Shown here piece by piece: positions 32,091 to 41,111 of a DNA stretch of 43,279 bases. The stretch lies in assembly GCA_963559605.1 (NCBI GenBank), contig CAUWLL010000021.1:1-43279 (forward strand). Reading direction: 5' to 3'. How positions within the stretch are numbered: the first letter of the stretch is position 1; the number at the start of each line of letters is the position of its first letter. Source of the DNA: Dorea_D sp963559605 (GTDB lineage: Bacteria > Bacillota > Clostridia > Lachnospirales > Lachnospiraceae). The position numbers and the translations under genes were made by a program. The notes beneath the pieces were generated by a model, which did no database searches, was not told the origin of the DNA, and saw only the letters and a program-made list of their open reading frames with translations.

Positions 32091-33527
32091 ATGAGCAACA
32101 TGGCAACACAAAGTGCAGCGAGCGAGCGGATCAACGCGTTACTCGATGCAGGAAGCTTTGTTGAAATCGGCGGGGCCGTAACGGCGAGAGCAACAGATTT
32201 CAACATGCAGGAAAAAGAAACTCCGGCTGACGGTGTAATTACCGGTTACGGAGTGATCGAGGGGAATCTGGTGTATGTGTACAGCCAGGACGCTTCTGTA
32301 TTAAACGGAGCGATCGGCGAAATGCATGCAAAGAAGATTACGAATATTTATGATATGGCAATGAAGATGGGAGCGCCTGTGATCGGTCTTATTGACTGTG
32401 CAGGACTCAGACTTCAGGAAGCGACCGATGCGTTAGAGGCGTTTGGAGGACTTTATTATAAACAGGCGATGGCTTCCGGTGTAGTTCCGCAGATGACAGC
32501 AATTTTCGGAAACTGCGGTGGTGGTCTGTCCGTCGTTCCGGCTCTTGCAGATTTTACTTTTATGGAAACAAGTGGTAAATTATTTGTAAATTCACCGAAT
32601 GCAATTCCGGGAAATGATGTGGCAAAATGTGACACAGCCGGTGCAAAGTTCCAGAGTGAGAACACCGGACTTGTGGACGCAGTGGGAACACAAGAAGAGA
32701 TTCTTTCAGAGATCCGTGCTCTTGTATGTATGCTTCCGTGCAACAACGAGGAAAACGCTTCTTATGAAGAATGTAATGACGATCTGAACAGAGTATGCGA
32801 AGGAATCGAGCATGCGGCAGAAGATACAGCAGTCGCTCTTGCGCAGATTTCGGACGAGCAGATTTTCTTTGAGACAAAGAGAGAATTTGCGAAAGATATG
32901 GTGACAGGTTTTATTAAATTAAACGGAATGACGGTAGGAGCCGTTGCCAATCGTTCGAAAGTGTATAGTGCAGAAGCAGAAGTGCTCGCTGAGTTTGACG
33001 GCGCTTTATCTGCAAAAGGCGCACAGAAAGCGGCAGATTTTGTGGAGTTTTGTGACGCATTTAACATCCCGGTACTTTCCCTTACCAATGTATCAGGATT
33101 TGCGGCAAGTAAATGCGACGAGAAACATTTGGCAAAAGCAGCGGCAAAATTAACATATGCATTCGCAAATGCTACTGTACCGAAAGTAAATGTCGTGATC
33201 GGCAAAGCCTTCGGAAGCGCATATGTTGCCATGAACAGTAAGTCCGTAGGTGCGGATATGGTATATGCTTGGGACAATTCAGAGATCGGTATGATGGATG
33301 CTTCTCTGGCGGCAAAGATCATGTATGCAGATGCGGACGCAGATACGGTAAAGGAAAAAGCGAAGGCGTACAGAGAACTTCAGTCAAGTCCTTATTCTGC
33401 AGCAAGAAGAGGATATGTAGATACCATCATCGCTCCTGCCGATACAAGAAAGTATGTGATCGGTGCATTTGAGATGCTGTTCACAAAGAGAGAAGAGCGC
33501 CCGATGAAAAAACACGGAACAGTTTAG
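32091..33527 (+). CDS. mmdA: Carboxyltransferase subunit, methylmalonyl-CoA decarboxylase alpha-like
   Basis: This 478-residue protein is a crotonase-fold carboxyltransferase of the acyl-CoA carboxylase/decarboxylase type. In sodium-pump decarboxylases this subunit moves the carboxyl group from an acyl-CoA such as methylmalonyl-CoA to biotin. Visible marks are the oxyanion-hole loop GNCGGGLSVVPALADF in the N half, and FGSAYVAMNSKSVGADM with the preceding VSGFAASKCDEKHLAK in the C half. It is slightly shorter than typical MmdA. The ATG at 32091 has GGAGGACTGG upstream; the ATG at 32076 lies within that site. First gene of the operon. MmdA versus another acyl-CoA specificity (glutaconyl-, malonyl-) cannot be decided. 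Confidence 0.85.
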   Translation: MSNMATQSAASERINALLDAGSFVEIGGAVTARATDFNMQEKETPADGVITGYGVIEGNLVYVYSQDASVLNGAIGEMHAKKITNIYDMAMKMGAPVIGLIDCAGLRLQEATDALEAFGGLYYKQAMASGVVPQMTAIFGNCGGGLSVVPALADFTFMETSGKLFVNSPNAIPGNDVAKCDTAGAKFQSENTGLVDAVGTQEEILSEIRALVCMLPCNNEENASYEECNDDLNRVCEGIEHAAEDTAVALAQISDEQIFFETKREFAKDMVTGFIKLNGMTVGAVANRSKVYSAEAEVLAEFDGALSAKGAQKAADFVEFCDAFNIPVLSLTNVSGFAASKCDEKHLAKAAAKLTYAFANATVPKVNVVIGKAFGSAYVAMNSKSVGADMVYAWDNSEIGMMDASLAAKIMYADADADTVKEKAKAYRELQSSPYSAARRGYVDTIIAPADTRKYVIGAFEMLFTKREERPMKKHGTV

Positions 33528-33541
33528 AGAGGTGAGGCAAA

Positions 33542-34318
33542 GTGAAGAAAAAAATCAGTTTATTAATCTGTATGCTCGCAGGCATCCTGTGCTTTACCGG
33601 TTGTGCCGGTCAGAAAACAGAAGTGGAATATGACGAAGCTTTTGTAGAGCAGGCATCAGATCTCATGCTTAGTTATTGTGAGTCTTCCGATGAGGCGATG
33701 ATCGAGCAGTTTGAGGGTATGTCTGAATTCAGCCAGGAGCTGTGGCTTTTACAGCAGGGACTTCCGTACACACCGGAAAGCTTTGTCGGTTCTTTGAAGG
33801 GCTGGGAGGCTGCTGTGGAAGAGTGCGGAGCATATGTCGACCATGGTGATTATCAATATAAGGCATCGGCAGATGAGCTGGAAGTCACGACAAACGCAGA
33901 GTTTAAAAATCGTGAAGCTACGTTTACTTTCATTTATAATAAAGAACTTGTGCTGGAAAGCATGACGGTAGATGCGCAATATACAACAGGTGAGATTTTA
34001 AAGAAAGCAGGTTTAAATACATTGCTTGGAATGGGAACAGTATTCGCAGTATTGGTTTTTATCTGTCTGATCATCTCCTTGTTCCGGTTTATTCCGGCAA
34101 TTGAGAATGTATTTAAGAAAGAGCCAAAGGCGGAGACAGTAAATGTTCAGGAGACCGCGCCGGAAAGTGTTCCTGATGTGGTTACTGAGGATGTTACAGA
34201 CGATACGGAGCTTGTTGCGGTTATCGCGGCAGCGATCGCAGCGTATGAAGGAACAACAACAGACGGATTTGTAGTAAGAAGTATCAGACGCCGTCCGGCA
34301 AATAAATGGAAAGCATAG
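33542..34318 (+). CDS. OadG-like gamma subunit with a lipoprotein-type N-terminal domain
   Basis: This 258-residue protein joins two parts. Residues 1-21 form a lipoprotein signal with a lipobox ending FTGC (Cys21), and an extracytoplasmic domain to about residue 150 follows. Then comes an OadG-type part. A single membrane helix (LLGMGTVFAVLVFICLIISL, about 157-178) is followed by an acidic linker, DDTELVAVIAAAIAAYEG and the C-terminal VVRSIRRRPANKWKA, as in gamma subunits of sodium-pump decarboxylases. Those subunits anchor and assemble the complex. Ordinary OadG proteins are about 80-120 residues, so the outer domain is an addition. Its fold resembles DUF3887-like domains only loosely. It is 14 bp downstream of mmdA, within the operon. 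Confidence 0.85.
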   Translation: MKKKISLLICMLAGILCFTGCAGQKTEVEYDEAFVEQASDLMLSYCESSDEAMIEQFEGMSEFSQELWLLQQGLPYTPESFVGSLKGWEAAVEECGAYVDHGDYQYKASADELEVTTNAEFKNREATFTFIYNKELVLESMTVDAQYTTGEILKKAGLNTLLGMGTVFAVLVFICLIISLFRFIPAIENVFKKEPKAETVNVQETAPESVPDVVTEDVTDDTELVAVIAAAIAAYEGTTTDGFVVRSIRRRPANKWKA

Positions 34319-34341
34319 GAAAAACAAGGAGGATTTTAATC

Positions 34342-34719
34342 ATGAAAAATTATACGATCACAGTAAACGGTAATGTATATGATGTAACAGTAGAGGAAAC
34401 AAATGCAGGCGCGAAAGCTCCGGCACCAAGAGCGGCAGCTCCCGTGAAAGCACAGGCGGCAGTTCCTGCACAGGCAGCGGCTCCTGCAAAAGCAGCAGGC
34501 GTAGGCTCTGTGGAAGTAAAAGCAGGTGCGGCAGGAAAAGTATTTAAAATTGAAGCAAATGTTGGACAGAGTGTGAAAAAAGGTGACGCTGTCGTGATCA
34601 TTGAGGCAATGAAGATGGAAATTCCGGTAGTAGCTCCGGAAGACGGAACTGTTGCAAGTATTGATGTGGCAGTTGGCGACGCAATTGAGTCCGGTGCAGT
34701 GTTAGCTACATTAAACTAA
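34342..34719 (+). CDS. Biotin carboxyl carrier subunit
   Basis: This 125-residue protein is the mobile biotin carrier of the decarboxylase. It begins with MKNYTITVNGNVYDVTVEE, continues through an Ala/Pro/Lys-rich flexible linker (about residues 22-54), and ends in a biotinyl domain with the EAMKMEIPV motif. Lys91 is the biotin attachment site. AAGGAGG precedes the start at 34342. It lies between the gamma and beta subunit genes and would shuttle carboxyl groups from the carboxyltransferase to the membrane beta subunit. It is the only biotin carrier in the operon, so both carboxyltransferases must share it. Confidence 0.95.
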   Translation: MKNYTITVNGNVYDVTVEETNAGAKAPAPRAAAPVKAQAAVPAQAAAPAKAAGVGSVEVKAGAAGKVFKIEANVGQSVKKGDAVVIIEAMKMEIPVVAPEDGTVASIDVAVGDAIESGAVLATLN

Positions 34720-34767
34720 TTTAGGAAACAGATTCCGCAAGGAATAAACACGACTGGAGGTTAAAAA

Positions 34768-35919
34768 ATGGAATATATAACAAAGACATTGGGAAACCTC
34801 GTGCAACAGACAGCATTCTTCAGTCTCACATGGGGCAATATCGTAATGATTGCTGTGGCATGTTTTTTCCTGTATTTAGCAATTCGACGCGGGTTTGAAC
34901 CTCTGCTTTTAGTGCCGATCGCGTTTGGTATGCTGCTTGTTAATATCTATCCCGATATTATGCTGGCAGCGGAGGACTCAGCCAATGGAACCGGAGGACT
35001 TCTCCACTATTTCTTCTTATTAGATGAGTGGGCGATTCTTCCTTCCTTAATTTTCCTTGGCGTAGGCGCTATGACAGATTTTGGGCCTTTGATCGCCAAC
35101 CCCAAGAGTTTCCTCTTAGGAGCGGCGGCACAGTTTGGTATTTTTGCGGCTTACCTTGGAGCCATGGCGTGGGGATTTTCCGACAAGGCTGCGGCAGCTG
35201 TATCTATTATCGGTGGAGCAGACGGACCGACCTCTATCTTTCTGGCAGGTAAACTGCAGCAGACAGCGATCATGGGACCGATCGCGGTAGCAGCGTATTC
35301 TTATATGGCACTTGTGCCGGTGATCCAGCCGCCGATCATGAAATTACTGACAACGGAGAAAGAGCGTAAGATTAAGATGGAGCAGCTTCGTCCGGTTTCT
35401 AAACTGGAGAGAATCTTATTCCCGATTATTGTTACGGTTGTAGTATGTGTGATCCTCCCGACCACAGCTCCTCTCGTAGGTATGCTGATGCTCGGTAATC
35501 TGTTCCGTGAGTCCGGTGTCGTAAGGCAGCTGACAGAGACGGCGTCCAATGCACTGATGTATATTGTAGTTATTCTTCTTGGTACGTCAGTAGGAGCAAC
35601 TACAAGTGCAGAGGCATTCTTGAATGTGGATACACTTAAAATCGTAGCTCTTGGATTGGTTGCATTTATGTTCGGTACTGCGGCAGGTGTTATTTTTGGT
35701 AAGATCATGTGCGTGGCAACAGGCGGTAAGGTGAATCCGCTCATCGGTTCTGCCGGAGTATCCGCAGTTCCTATGGCTGCCAGAGTATCACAGAAAGTCG
35801 GAGCGGAGGCAGATCCGACCAACTTCCTTCTGATGCATGCAATGGGACCGAACGTTGCCGGAGTGATCGGTACGGCGGTTGCAGCCGGAACATTTATGGC
35901 TATCTTTGGAGTTGTATAG
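34768..35919 (+). CDS. oadB: Sodium ion-translocating decarboxylase beta subunit
   Basis: This 383-residue membrane protein decarboxylates carboxybiotin and pumps sodium outward. It has about ten membrane helices and the conserved SIIGGADGPTSIFLAGKL loop, whose aspartate takes part in sodium transport. The segment GTAAGVIFGKIMCVATGGKVNPLIGSAG is also typical; the glycine-serine pair near its end belongs to the second sodium site of the family. The end LLMHAMGPNVAGVIGTAVAAG matches OadB/MmdB/GcdB. Length is normal. ACTGGAGG precedes the start. The subunit type does not reveal which acid is decarboxylated, so the neighbouring carboxyltransferases decide that. Confidence 0.95.
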   Translation: MEYITKTLGNLVQQTAFFSLTWGNIVMIAVACFFLYLAIRRGFEPLLLVPIAFGMLLVNIYPDIMLAAEDSANGTGGLLHYFFLLDEWAILPSLIFLGVGAMTDFGPLIANPKSFLLGAAAQFGIFAAYLGAMAWGFSDKAAAAVSIIGGADGPTSIFLAGKLQQTAIMGPIAVAAYSYMALVPVIQPPIMKLLTTEKERKIKMEQLRPVSKLERILFPIIVTVVVCVILPTTAPLVGMLMLGNLFRESGVVRQLTETASNALMYIVVILLGTSVGATTSAEAFLNVDTLKIVALGLVAFMFGTAAGVIFGKIMCVATGGKVNPLIGSAGVSAVPMAARVSQKVGAEADPTNFLLMHAMGPNVAGVIGTAVAAGTFMAIFGVV

Positions 35920-35945
35920 AAAATGAAATTTAGGAGGAAGATATA

Positions 35946-37361
35946 ATGGCAGAAATCGAAAAGAAACCAATTAAAATAACAGAGACTATTTTGCGTGACG
36001 CGCATCAGTCTTTGATTGCCACACGTATGACAACCGAGCAGATGCTTCCGATCGTAGAGAAAATGGACAAAGTAGGTTACCACTCCGTAGAGTGCTGGGG
36101 TGGGGCTACGTTCGATGCGTCTCTTCGTTTCTTAAAGGAAGACCCGTGGGAGAGACTTCGTAAATTCCGCGACGGATTTAAAAATACAAAGCTTCAGATG
36201 TTATTCCGTGGACAGAACATACTGGGATACCGTCCGTATGCGGATGACGTGGTAGAGTATTTTGTACAGAAATCTGTGGCAAACGGTATTGATATTATCC
36301 GTATCTTTGACTGTCTCAACGACCTTAGAAACTTGCAGACTGCGGTTACGGCGGCTAATAGAGAAAAAGGCGAGGCGCAGGTGGCTCTTTCCTATACGCT
36401 TGGTGATGCATATACACTGGATTACTGGGTAGATATTGCCAAGAGGATCGAGGATATGGGTGCAAACTCTATCTGTATCAAAGATATGGCAGGACTTTTA
36501 GTCCCGTATAAAGCAACGGAACTTGTGGAAGCATTAAAGAGCGCTACAAGTCTTCCGATCCAGCTTCATACACATTATACATCCGGTGTAGCTTCTATGA
36601 CTTACTTAAAAGCAGTAGAGGCCGGTGTAGATGTGATCGATACGGCAATGTCACCTTTTGCTCTTGGAACAAGCCAGCCGGCAACAGAGGTTATGGTGGA
36701 GACGTTTAAAGGTACACCTTATGACACCGGATATGATCAGAACCTGTTGGCTGAGATCGCAGATTATTTCCGTCCGATCCGTGATGAGGCATTAGAAAGC
36801 GGACTTCTTAATCCGAAGAACATGGGCGTGAATATTAAAACACTGCTGTATCAGGTACCGGGCGGTATGTTATCGAATCTGACTTCACAGCTCAAGGAGC
36901 AGAACGCAGAGGATAAATACTATGAAGTTCTGGAAGAAGTGCCAAGAGTGCGTAAAGACCTCGGCGAGCCGCCGCTTGTTACACCGTCTTCTCAGATTGT
37001 GGGTACACAGGCTGTATTTAATGTATTGATGGGTGAGCGTTACAAAATGGCTACGAAAGAGACGAAAGATGTACTGAGCGGCAAATACGGAGAGACAGTG
37101 AAACCGTTTAACGAGGAAGTCCGTAAAAAGGTTCTCGGTGAGGATGCGGAGATCATCACTTGTCGTCCGGCTGATCTGATCCCGGATGAGCTGGATACAC
37201 TTCGTGCCGAGATGGAGAAGTGGAGCCAGCAGGATGAGGACGTGCTTTCCTATGCACTGTTCCCACAGGTAGCTACAGAATTCTTCAAGTATCGCGAGGC
37301 GCAGCAGACGAAAGTAGACCAGACTGTGGCAGATACAGAGAACGGAAGCTATCCGGTATAA
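35946..37361 (+). CDS. oadA: Oxaloacetate decarboxylase alpha / pyruvate carboxylase B-like carboxyltransferase
   Basis: This 471-residue protein is a TIM-barrel carboxyltransferase acting on oxaloacetate/pyruvate. It has ITETILRDAHQSLIATRM, the RGQNILGYRPYADDVVEYF segment, DCLNDLRNLQTAV, CIKDMAGLLVPYKA with the lysine that is carboxylated in the family, and metal ligands in LPIQLHTHYTSG. DTAMSPFALGTSQPATE and the C-terminal conserved domain follow. It stops before a biotinyl domain, so it depends on the separate carrier gene upstream. AGGAGGAAG precedes the ATG. It is the last gene of the operon, making this a second carboxyltransferase alongside the MmdA-like one. Release of CO2 from oxaloacetate coupled to sodium export is the likely role. 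Confidence 0.93.
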   Translation: MAEIEKKPIKITETILRDAHQSLIATRMTTEQMLPIVEKMDKVGYHSVECWGGATFDASLRFLKEDPWERLRKFRDGFKNTKLQMLFRGQNILGYRPYADDVVEYFVQKSVANGIDIIRIFDCLNDLRNLQTAVTAANREKGEAQVALSYTLGDAYTLDYWVDIAKRIEDMGANSICIKDMAGLLVPYKATELVEALKSATSLPIQLHTHYTSGVASMTYLKAVEAGVDVIDTAMSPFALGTSQPATEVMVETFKGTPYDTGYDQNLLAEIADYFRPIRDEALESGLLNPKNMGVNIKTLLYQVPGGMLSNLTSQLKEQNAEDKYYEVLEEVPRVRKDLGEPPLVTPSSQIVGTQAVFNVLMGERYKMATKETKDVLSGKYGETVKPFNEEVRKKVLGEDAEIITCRPADLIPDELDTLRAEMEKWSQQDEDVLSYALFPQVATEFFKYREAQQTKVDQTVADTENGSYPV

Positions 37362-37384
37362 GTAAAATAAATTTATAAAGTAAG

Positions 37385-37457
37385 AAAAGAGGACTGACAG
37401 ATTCCGGGAAGGGGTGAAACGATAACTCCACATCCGGGAAAAGATCAGTCCTTTTTC
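37385..37457 (+). terminator. Terminator of the decarboxylase operon with a structured loop
   Basis: AGGACTGA (near 37390) pairs with TCAGTCCT (near 37445), followed by TTTTTCT. The loop of about 47 nt can fold further: CCGG with CCGG, and GGGGT with ACTCC, giving a nested hairpin. Confidence 0.7.
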
Positions 37458-37567
37458 TGTAATTTGTGAAACGGGAAATATTTTTGGTCAGTTTTCTTGA
37501 ATATTATTTTGTTCCGCTATATAATAAGACAGATATTGTAGTTTTTTATATAAAGGAAACAGGAACC

Positions 37568-38509
37568 ATGGGAAATAAAAATGAGTTGCTTCAGAAAATT
37601 GATGAAGGATCTTCAAAATTCAGCAAGGGTCAGAAAAAGCTTGCGCATTTTATCCGGGAGGAATATGATAAAGCTGCATTTTTGACGGCGGCTAAAATGG
37701 GGGAAGAAGTAGGCGTCAGCGAGTCTACGGTGGTACGTTTTGCAATGGCGCTTGGGTATGACGGGTATCCGGAATTTCAAAAGGCGCTGGAAGAGCTGGT
37801 ACGTACAAAGCTCAATTCGATCCAGCGTATGGAGGTGACTTACGGAAGAGTCAGCCAGGGAGAGATCCTTACTTCGGTACTCCATTCTGATATTGAAAAG
37901 ATTAAGATGACAATGGAATCCATTGATCACGAGACTTTTGAACTGGCAGTGGATACGATCTTGAACGCAAAGAATATCTATGTTGTAGGGATCAGAAGCT
38001 GTGCGCCTCTGGCGGATTTTCTCGGATTTTATCTGAATTTGATTTGTGAAAATGTAAAGATCGTGGATACGAACAGTTCCAGCGAGATTTTCGAACAATT
38101 GATCCGGATCGGTGAAAGCGATGTGATCGTGGGCATCAGTTTTCCACGATATTCTATGAGGACTTTAAAAGCACTGGAGTTTGCCAGTAACCGGAAGGCA
38201 AAGGTTATTACGCTGACGGACAGCGTACATTCGCCTATGACACTGTATTCTTCCTGTAATCTGATCGCCAGAAGCGATATGGCGTCTATCGTGGATTCTC
38301 TTGTTGCGCCCCTCAGCGTCGTAAACGCACTGGTAGTCGCGCTTTGCATGAAAAAGCAGAAAGAGGTGATCACAACCCTTGAGACTTTGGAGAGGATCTG
38401 GGATGAGTATCAGGTGTACAGTAAAGATGAGCTGAATCTGGTAGACGATCAGGTAAAATTGTCCGGAAACTATAGGTCAGATGAAGATGAGGATAGAAAG
38501 CATGAGTAA
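37568..38509 (+). CDS. RpiR/MurR family transcriptional regulator
   Basis: This 313-residue regulator has an N-terminal helix-turn-helix of the RpiR type (KMGEEVGVSESTVVRFAMAL, about residues 42-61, then GYDGYPEFQKALEEL) and a C-terminal SIS domain. In the SIS domain, AKNIYVVGIRSCAPLADFLGFYL and DVIVGISFPRYSMRTLKAL bind a phosphosugar in relatives. I chose the ATG at 37568 because it gives the family N-terminus and has AAAGGA upstream; the frame open from 37466 starts in non-coding leader. Its last bases overlap the flavoprotein gene by eight bases. Target genes are unknown; amino-sugar or sugar-phosphate control is typical. Confidence 0.9.
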   Translation: MGNKNELLQKIDEGSSKFSKGQKKLAHFIREEYDKAAFLTAAKMGEEVGVSESTVVRFAMALGYDGYPEFQKALEELVRTKLNSIQRMEVTYGRVSQGEILTSVLHSDIEKIKMTMESIDHETFELAVDTILNAKNIYVVGIRSCAPLADFLGFYLNLICENVKIVDTNSSSEIFEQLIRIGESDVIVGISFPRYSMRTLKALEFASNRKAKVITLTDSVHSPMTLYSSCNLIARSDMASIVDSLVAPLSVVNALVVALCMKKQKEVITTLETLERIWDEYQVYSKDELNLVDDQVKLSGNYRSDEDEDRKHE

Positions 38510-39746
38510 AGTTCTGGTTGTTGGAGGCGGGGCTTCCGGCATGTTTGCCGCGATCATAGCTGCAGACTATGGACATCAGGTTGAATTATATGAAAAAAAT
38601 GAAAAGCTGGGAAAGAAGCTTTTCATTACAGGCAAGGGGAGATGTAACATTACCAATGCCTGTGATATGGACGCCCTGTTTGCGGCAGTTGTTACAAACA
38701 CGAAGTTTTTGTACAGCAGCTTTTACGGGTTTACGAATCTGGACGCCATTGATTTTTTTGAGCGTATCGGTGTAAAGACGAAGGTTGAGAGAGGAGACCG
38801 GGTATTTCCGCAGTCAGATCGTTCCTCTGATGTTATACATGCTATGGAGAGAGAGCTTCGGAAAAAGCGTGTGAAGGTTTTCCTGAACACTCCGGTAAAA
38901 CAGGTGGAGGAGGAAAATGGACGGTTTTCGTGTCTTAGGTTAGAGGATGGGACAAAGGTTTCGGGGGATGGGTGCATTGTCGCCACCGGAGGGGTATCCT
39001 ATCAGACTACCGGTTCTACGGGAGACGGATATACATTTGCAGAAATGCTGGGGCATCAGGTGACAGAATGTATGCCGGCATTAGTTCCCATGACTGCCGA
39101 GGAGGAATGGGTTTCGCGATTGCAGGGCTTATCTCTTCGGAATGTGAATGCAGTGATACGCGACGGTAAGAAGAAGTTATATGATGATTTCGGAGAAATG
39201 CTGTTTACGCATTACGGCGTCAGTGGGCCGCTTATGCTGAGCGCCAGCAGTGTGGTGGGAAAGAAGTTTAAAGATAAACGATCAAACGTCGGGAAACTGG
39301 AGCTAGAGATCGATCTGAAGCCGGCGCTTTCTATGGAACAGTTAGATCAGAGAGTGCTCCGGGATTTTGAGGAAAATCAGAAAAAACAGTTTAAAAATGC
39401 AGTCGGAAAATTATTTCCGGCAAAGCTGATCCCTGTTATGATAGAATTAAGCGGCATCGACCCGGAGAAAAAAGTCAATGTCATTTCCAGAGAGGAAAGG
39501 CAGAACTTTGTACATCTTATAAAGCATTTCAGACTGACGCTGACCGGGCTTCGGGGTTATAATGAAGCGATCATCACAAAAGGTGGTGTGAAAGTAAAGG
39601 AGATCGATCCGTCTACGATGGAATCAAAGCTGGTGAAGGGGCTTTATTTTGTCGGAGAGGTGCTTGATCTGGATGCATTGACCGGAGGGTTCAATCTACA
39701 GATCGCATGGTCTACGGCGTATGCGGCAGGTACGTCCATTCCGTAG
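38502..39746 (+). CDS. NAD(P)/FAD-dependent oxidoreductase, HI0933/YhiN family
   Basis: This 414-residue flavoprotein has the FAD-binding motif VLVVGGGASGMFAAIIAA at the start and KLGKKLFITGKGRCNITN soon after, which is diagnostic of the HI0933/YhiN family. IVATGGVSYQTTGSTGDGY and the C-terminal TKGGVKVKEIDPSTMESKL with FVGEVLDLDALTGGFNLQIA also match. The biological role of the family is not established. The ATG at 38502 overlaps the regulator gene by eight bases and gives the family N-terminus; an ATG at 38481 is further upstream in the regulator. The overlap indicates one transcript with the RpiR gene. Confidence 0.94.
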   Translation: MSKVLVVGGGASGMFAAIIAADYGHQVELYEKNEKLGKKLFITGKGRCNITNACDMDALFAAVVTNTKFLYSSFYGFTNLDAIDFFERIGVKTKVERGDRVFPQSDRSSDVIHAMERELRKKRVKVFLNTPVKQVEEENGRFSCLRLEDGTKVSGDGCIVATGGVSYQTTGSTGDGYTFAEMLGHQVTECMPALVPMTAEEEWVSRLQGLSLRNVNAVIRDGKKKLYDDFGEMLFTHYGVSGPLMLSASSVVGKKFKDKRSNVGKLELEIDLKPALSMEQLDQRVLRDFEENQKKQFKNAVGKLFPAKLIPVMIELSGIDPEKKVNVISREERQNFVHLIKHFRLTLTGLRGYNEAIITKGGVKVKEIDPSTMESKLVKGLYFVGEVLDLDALTGGFNLQIAWSTAYAAGTSIP

Positions 39747-39807
39747 AGAGGCAATCTAAGTACATGGTATCTGATACCAATTTAAACGAAAAGAGGTAAT
39801 ATTTACA

Positions 39808-40404
39808 ATGAGAAACTGGTTTGAGATGGAGTATAACGAAACAGAAGAGACTTTAACTGATATGCATAATTTGTATTTGACAAAGCAGAGTGCATATGCA
39901 TATAAAATGGTTCTGTTGATTTTCGGAACATTTATCTTTTTTATTTTTAAATGGGGACAATGGGCAGAACTTCTGACACCGTCGGGAATTGCTTTTATGG
40001 TGAAGTTTTTTGTTTTGTGGGCGCTTTGTTTTGTTGCGGGACATCATCTGAATAAGACGATGTTTGCAAAGATGAACAGACAGGTTGCCGAGGAGCGCGG
40101 AAAGCGGTTCTATGAAAAAAGAAAAGAAGCGTTTAAAGGTGACATGAAAGTCGTGGTGAAAGGAGGAGCAGGCGAGAAGTTCAGTGTTACAAGCCATGGA
40201 GAGACAGTGGAATACTCTTATAACCGTGTGACAAAGATGTTTGAAAGTGATAAAATGTTTGCTGCTCTTATCAACATTGAACATGGGAACACACAGCTTG
40301 TATGTTTCCCGAAGTCAGCGCTTGGGGAGATGACAGAAGAGGAATTTAAAACATTTTTCCTGAATAAATGTATCTATGTTAAGCAGTTCAAACAGGTGAA
40401 ATAA
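39808..40404 (+). CDS. YcxB-like membrane protein
   Basis: This 198-residue protein has two membrane helices (about residues 34-50 and 66-84: MVLLIFGTFIFFIF and FMVKFFVLWALCFVAG) followed by a cytoplasmic domain. The C-terminal part, with GETVEYSYNRVTKMFESDKMF, LVCFPKSALGEMTEEEFKTF and a final short strand, resembles the YcxB-like domain of Firmicutes membrane proteins, whose function is unknown. AAAGAGG lies upstream of the ATG. It lies about 60 bp after the flavoprotein gene and 15 bp before cmk, with AAGGAGG between, so it is probably transcribed with cmk, ispH and the S1 gene. Confidence 0.8.
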   Translation: MRNWFEMEYNETEETLTDMHNLYLTKQSAYAYKMVLLIFGTFIFFIFKWGQWAELLTPSGIAFMVKFFVLWALCFVAGHHLNKTMFAKMNRQVAEERGKRFYEKRKEAFKGDMKVVVKGGAGEKFSVTSHGETVEYSYNRVTKMFESDKMFAALINIEHGNTQLVCFPKSALGEMTEEEFKTFFLNKCIYVKQFKQVK

Positions 40405-40419
40405 AGGAGGTAAAAAATT

Positions 40420-41079
40420 ATGGGATATAATGTGGCGATCGACGGACCGGCAGGAGCGGGTAAAAGTACTATTGCAAAACTGGTTGCAAAGGAAAAGGGA
40501 TTCATATACGTAGACACGGGAGCTATGTACCGGGGACTTGCTATTCATTTTCTGGACAAAGGGATCGAGGCAGGAGAGACGGAGAAAATAATCGAGGCAT
40601 GTAAAGACGCAGAAGTGACGATCAAATACGAAGAGGAAAAGCAACAGGTGTATTTGAACGGTAAAAATATTACAGACAGACTTCGCGCCGAAGAGGTGGG
40701 CAATATGGCGTCTAAAAGTTCCGGGATCCCACAGGTAAGGGAAAAGCTTCTGGAGCTCCAGAGGGGACTTGCAAGAGAGCAGGATGTCATCATGGACGGA
40801 AGGGATATTGGAACCTGTGTGCTTCCGGGGGCGGATGTGAAGGTGTTTCTGACTGCCAGTGTGGAGACTCGTGCAAAGCGCCGTTATGATGAACTGACAG
40901 GGAAAGGGATTGCCTGTGATTTTGATGAGATCGCAAAAGATATTAAAGAGCGTGACGAAAGAGATTCCACAAGGGAGACGGCTCCTCTTAAGCAGGCAGA
41001 GGACGCGGTACTGGTAGATAGTTCTGAGATGAGTATTGCAGAAGTTGTAGACGCGATCGTGAAACTTTGTAAGGAGTAA
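40420..41079 (+). CDS. cmk: Cytidylate kinase
   Basis: This 219-residue enzyme phosphorylates CMP and dCMP with ATP. It has the P-loop IDGPAGAGKSTIAKLVA, the YVDTGAMYRGLA segment, the CMP-binding SKSSGIPQVREKL and GRDIGTCVLPGADVKVFLTA, and the RRYDELTGKG and RDERDSTRETAPL lid region. Length is normal. Strong AAAGGAGG lies upstream. The order cmk-ispH-S1 protein is a known conserved arrangement in Clostridia and fits a housekeeping operon. Confidence 0.97.
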   Translation: MGYNVAIDGPAGAGKSTIAKLVAKEKGFIYVDTGAMYRGLAIHFLDKGIEAGETEKIIEACKDAEVTIKYEEEKQQVYLNGKNITDRLRAEEVGNMASKSSGIPQVREKLLELQRGLAREQDVIMDGRDIGTCVLPGADVKVFLTASVETRAKRRYDELTGKGIACDFDEIAKDIKERDERDSTRETAPLKQAEDAVLVDSSEMSIAEVVDAIVKLCKE

Positions 41080-41111
41080 GGTGAGCGCTTTTCGCTGGAA
41101 AAGGAGAAGAT

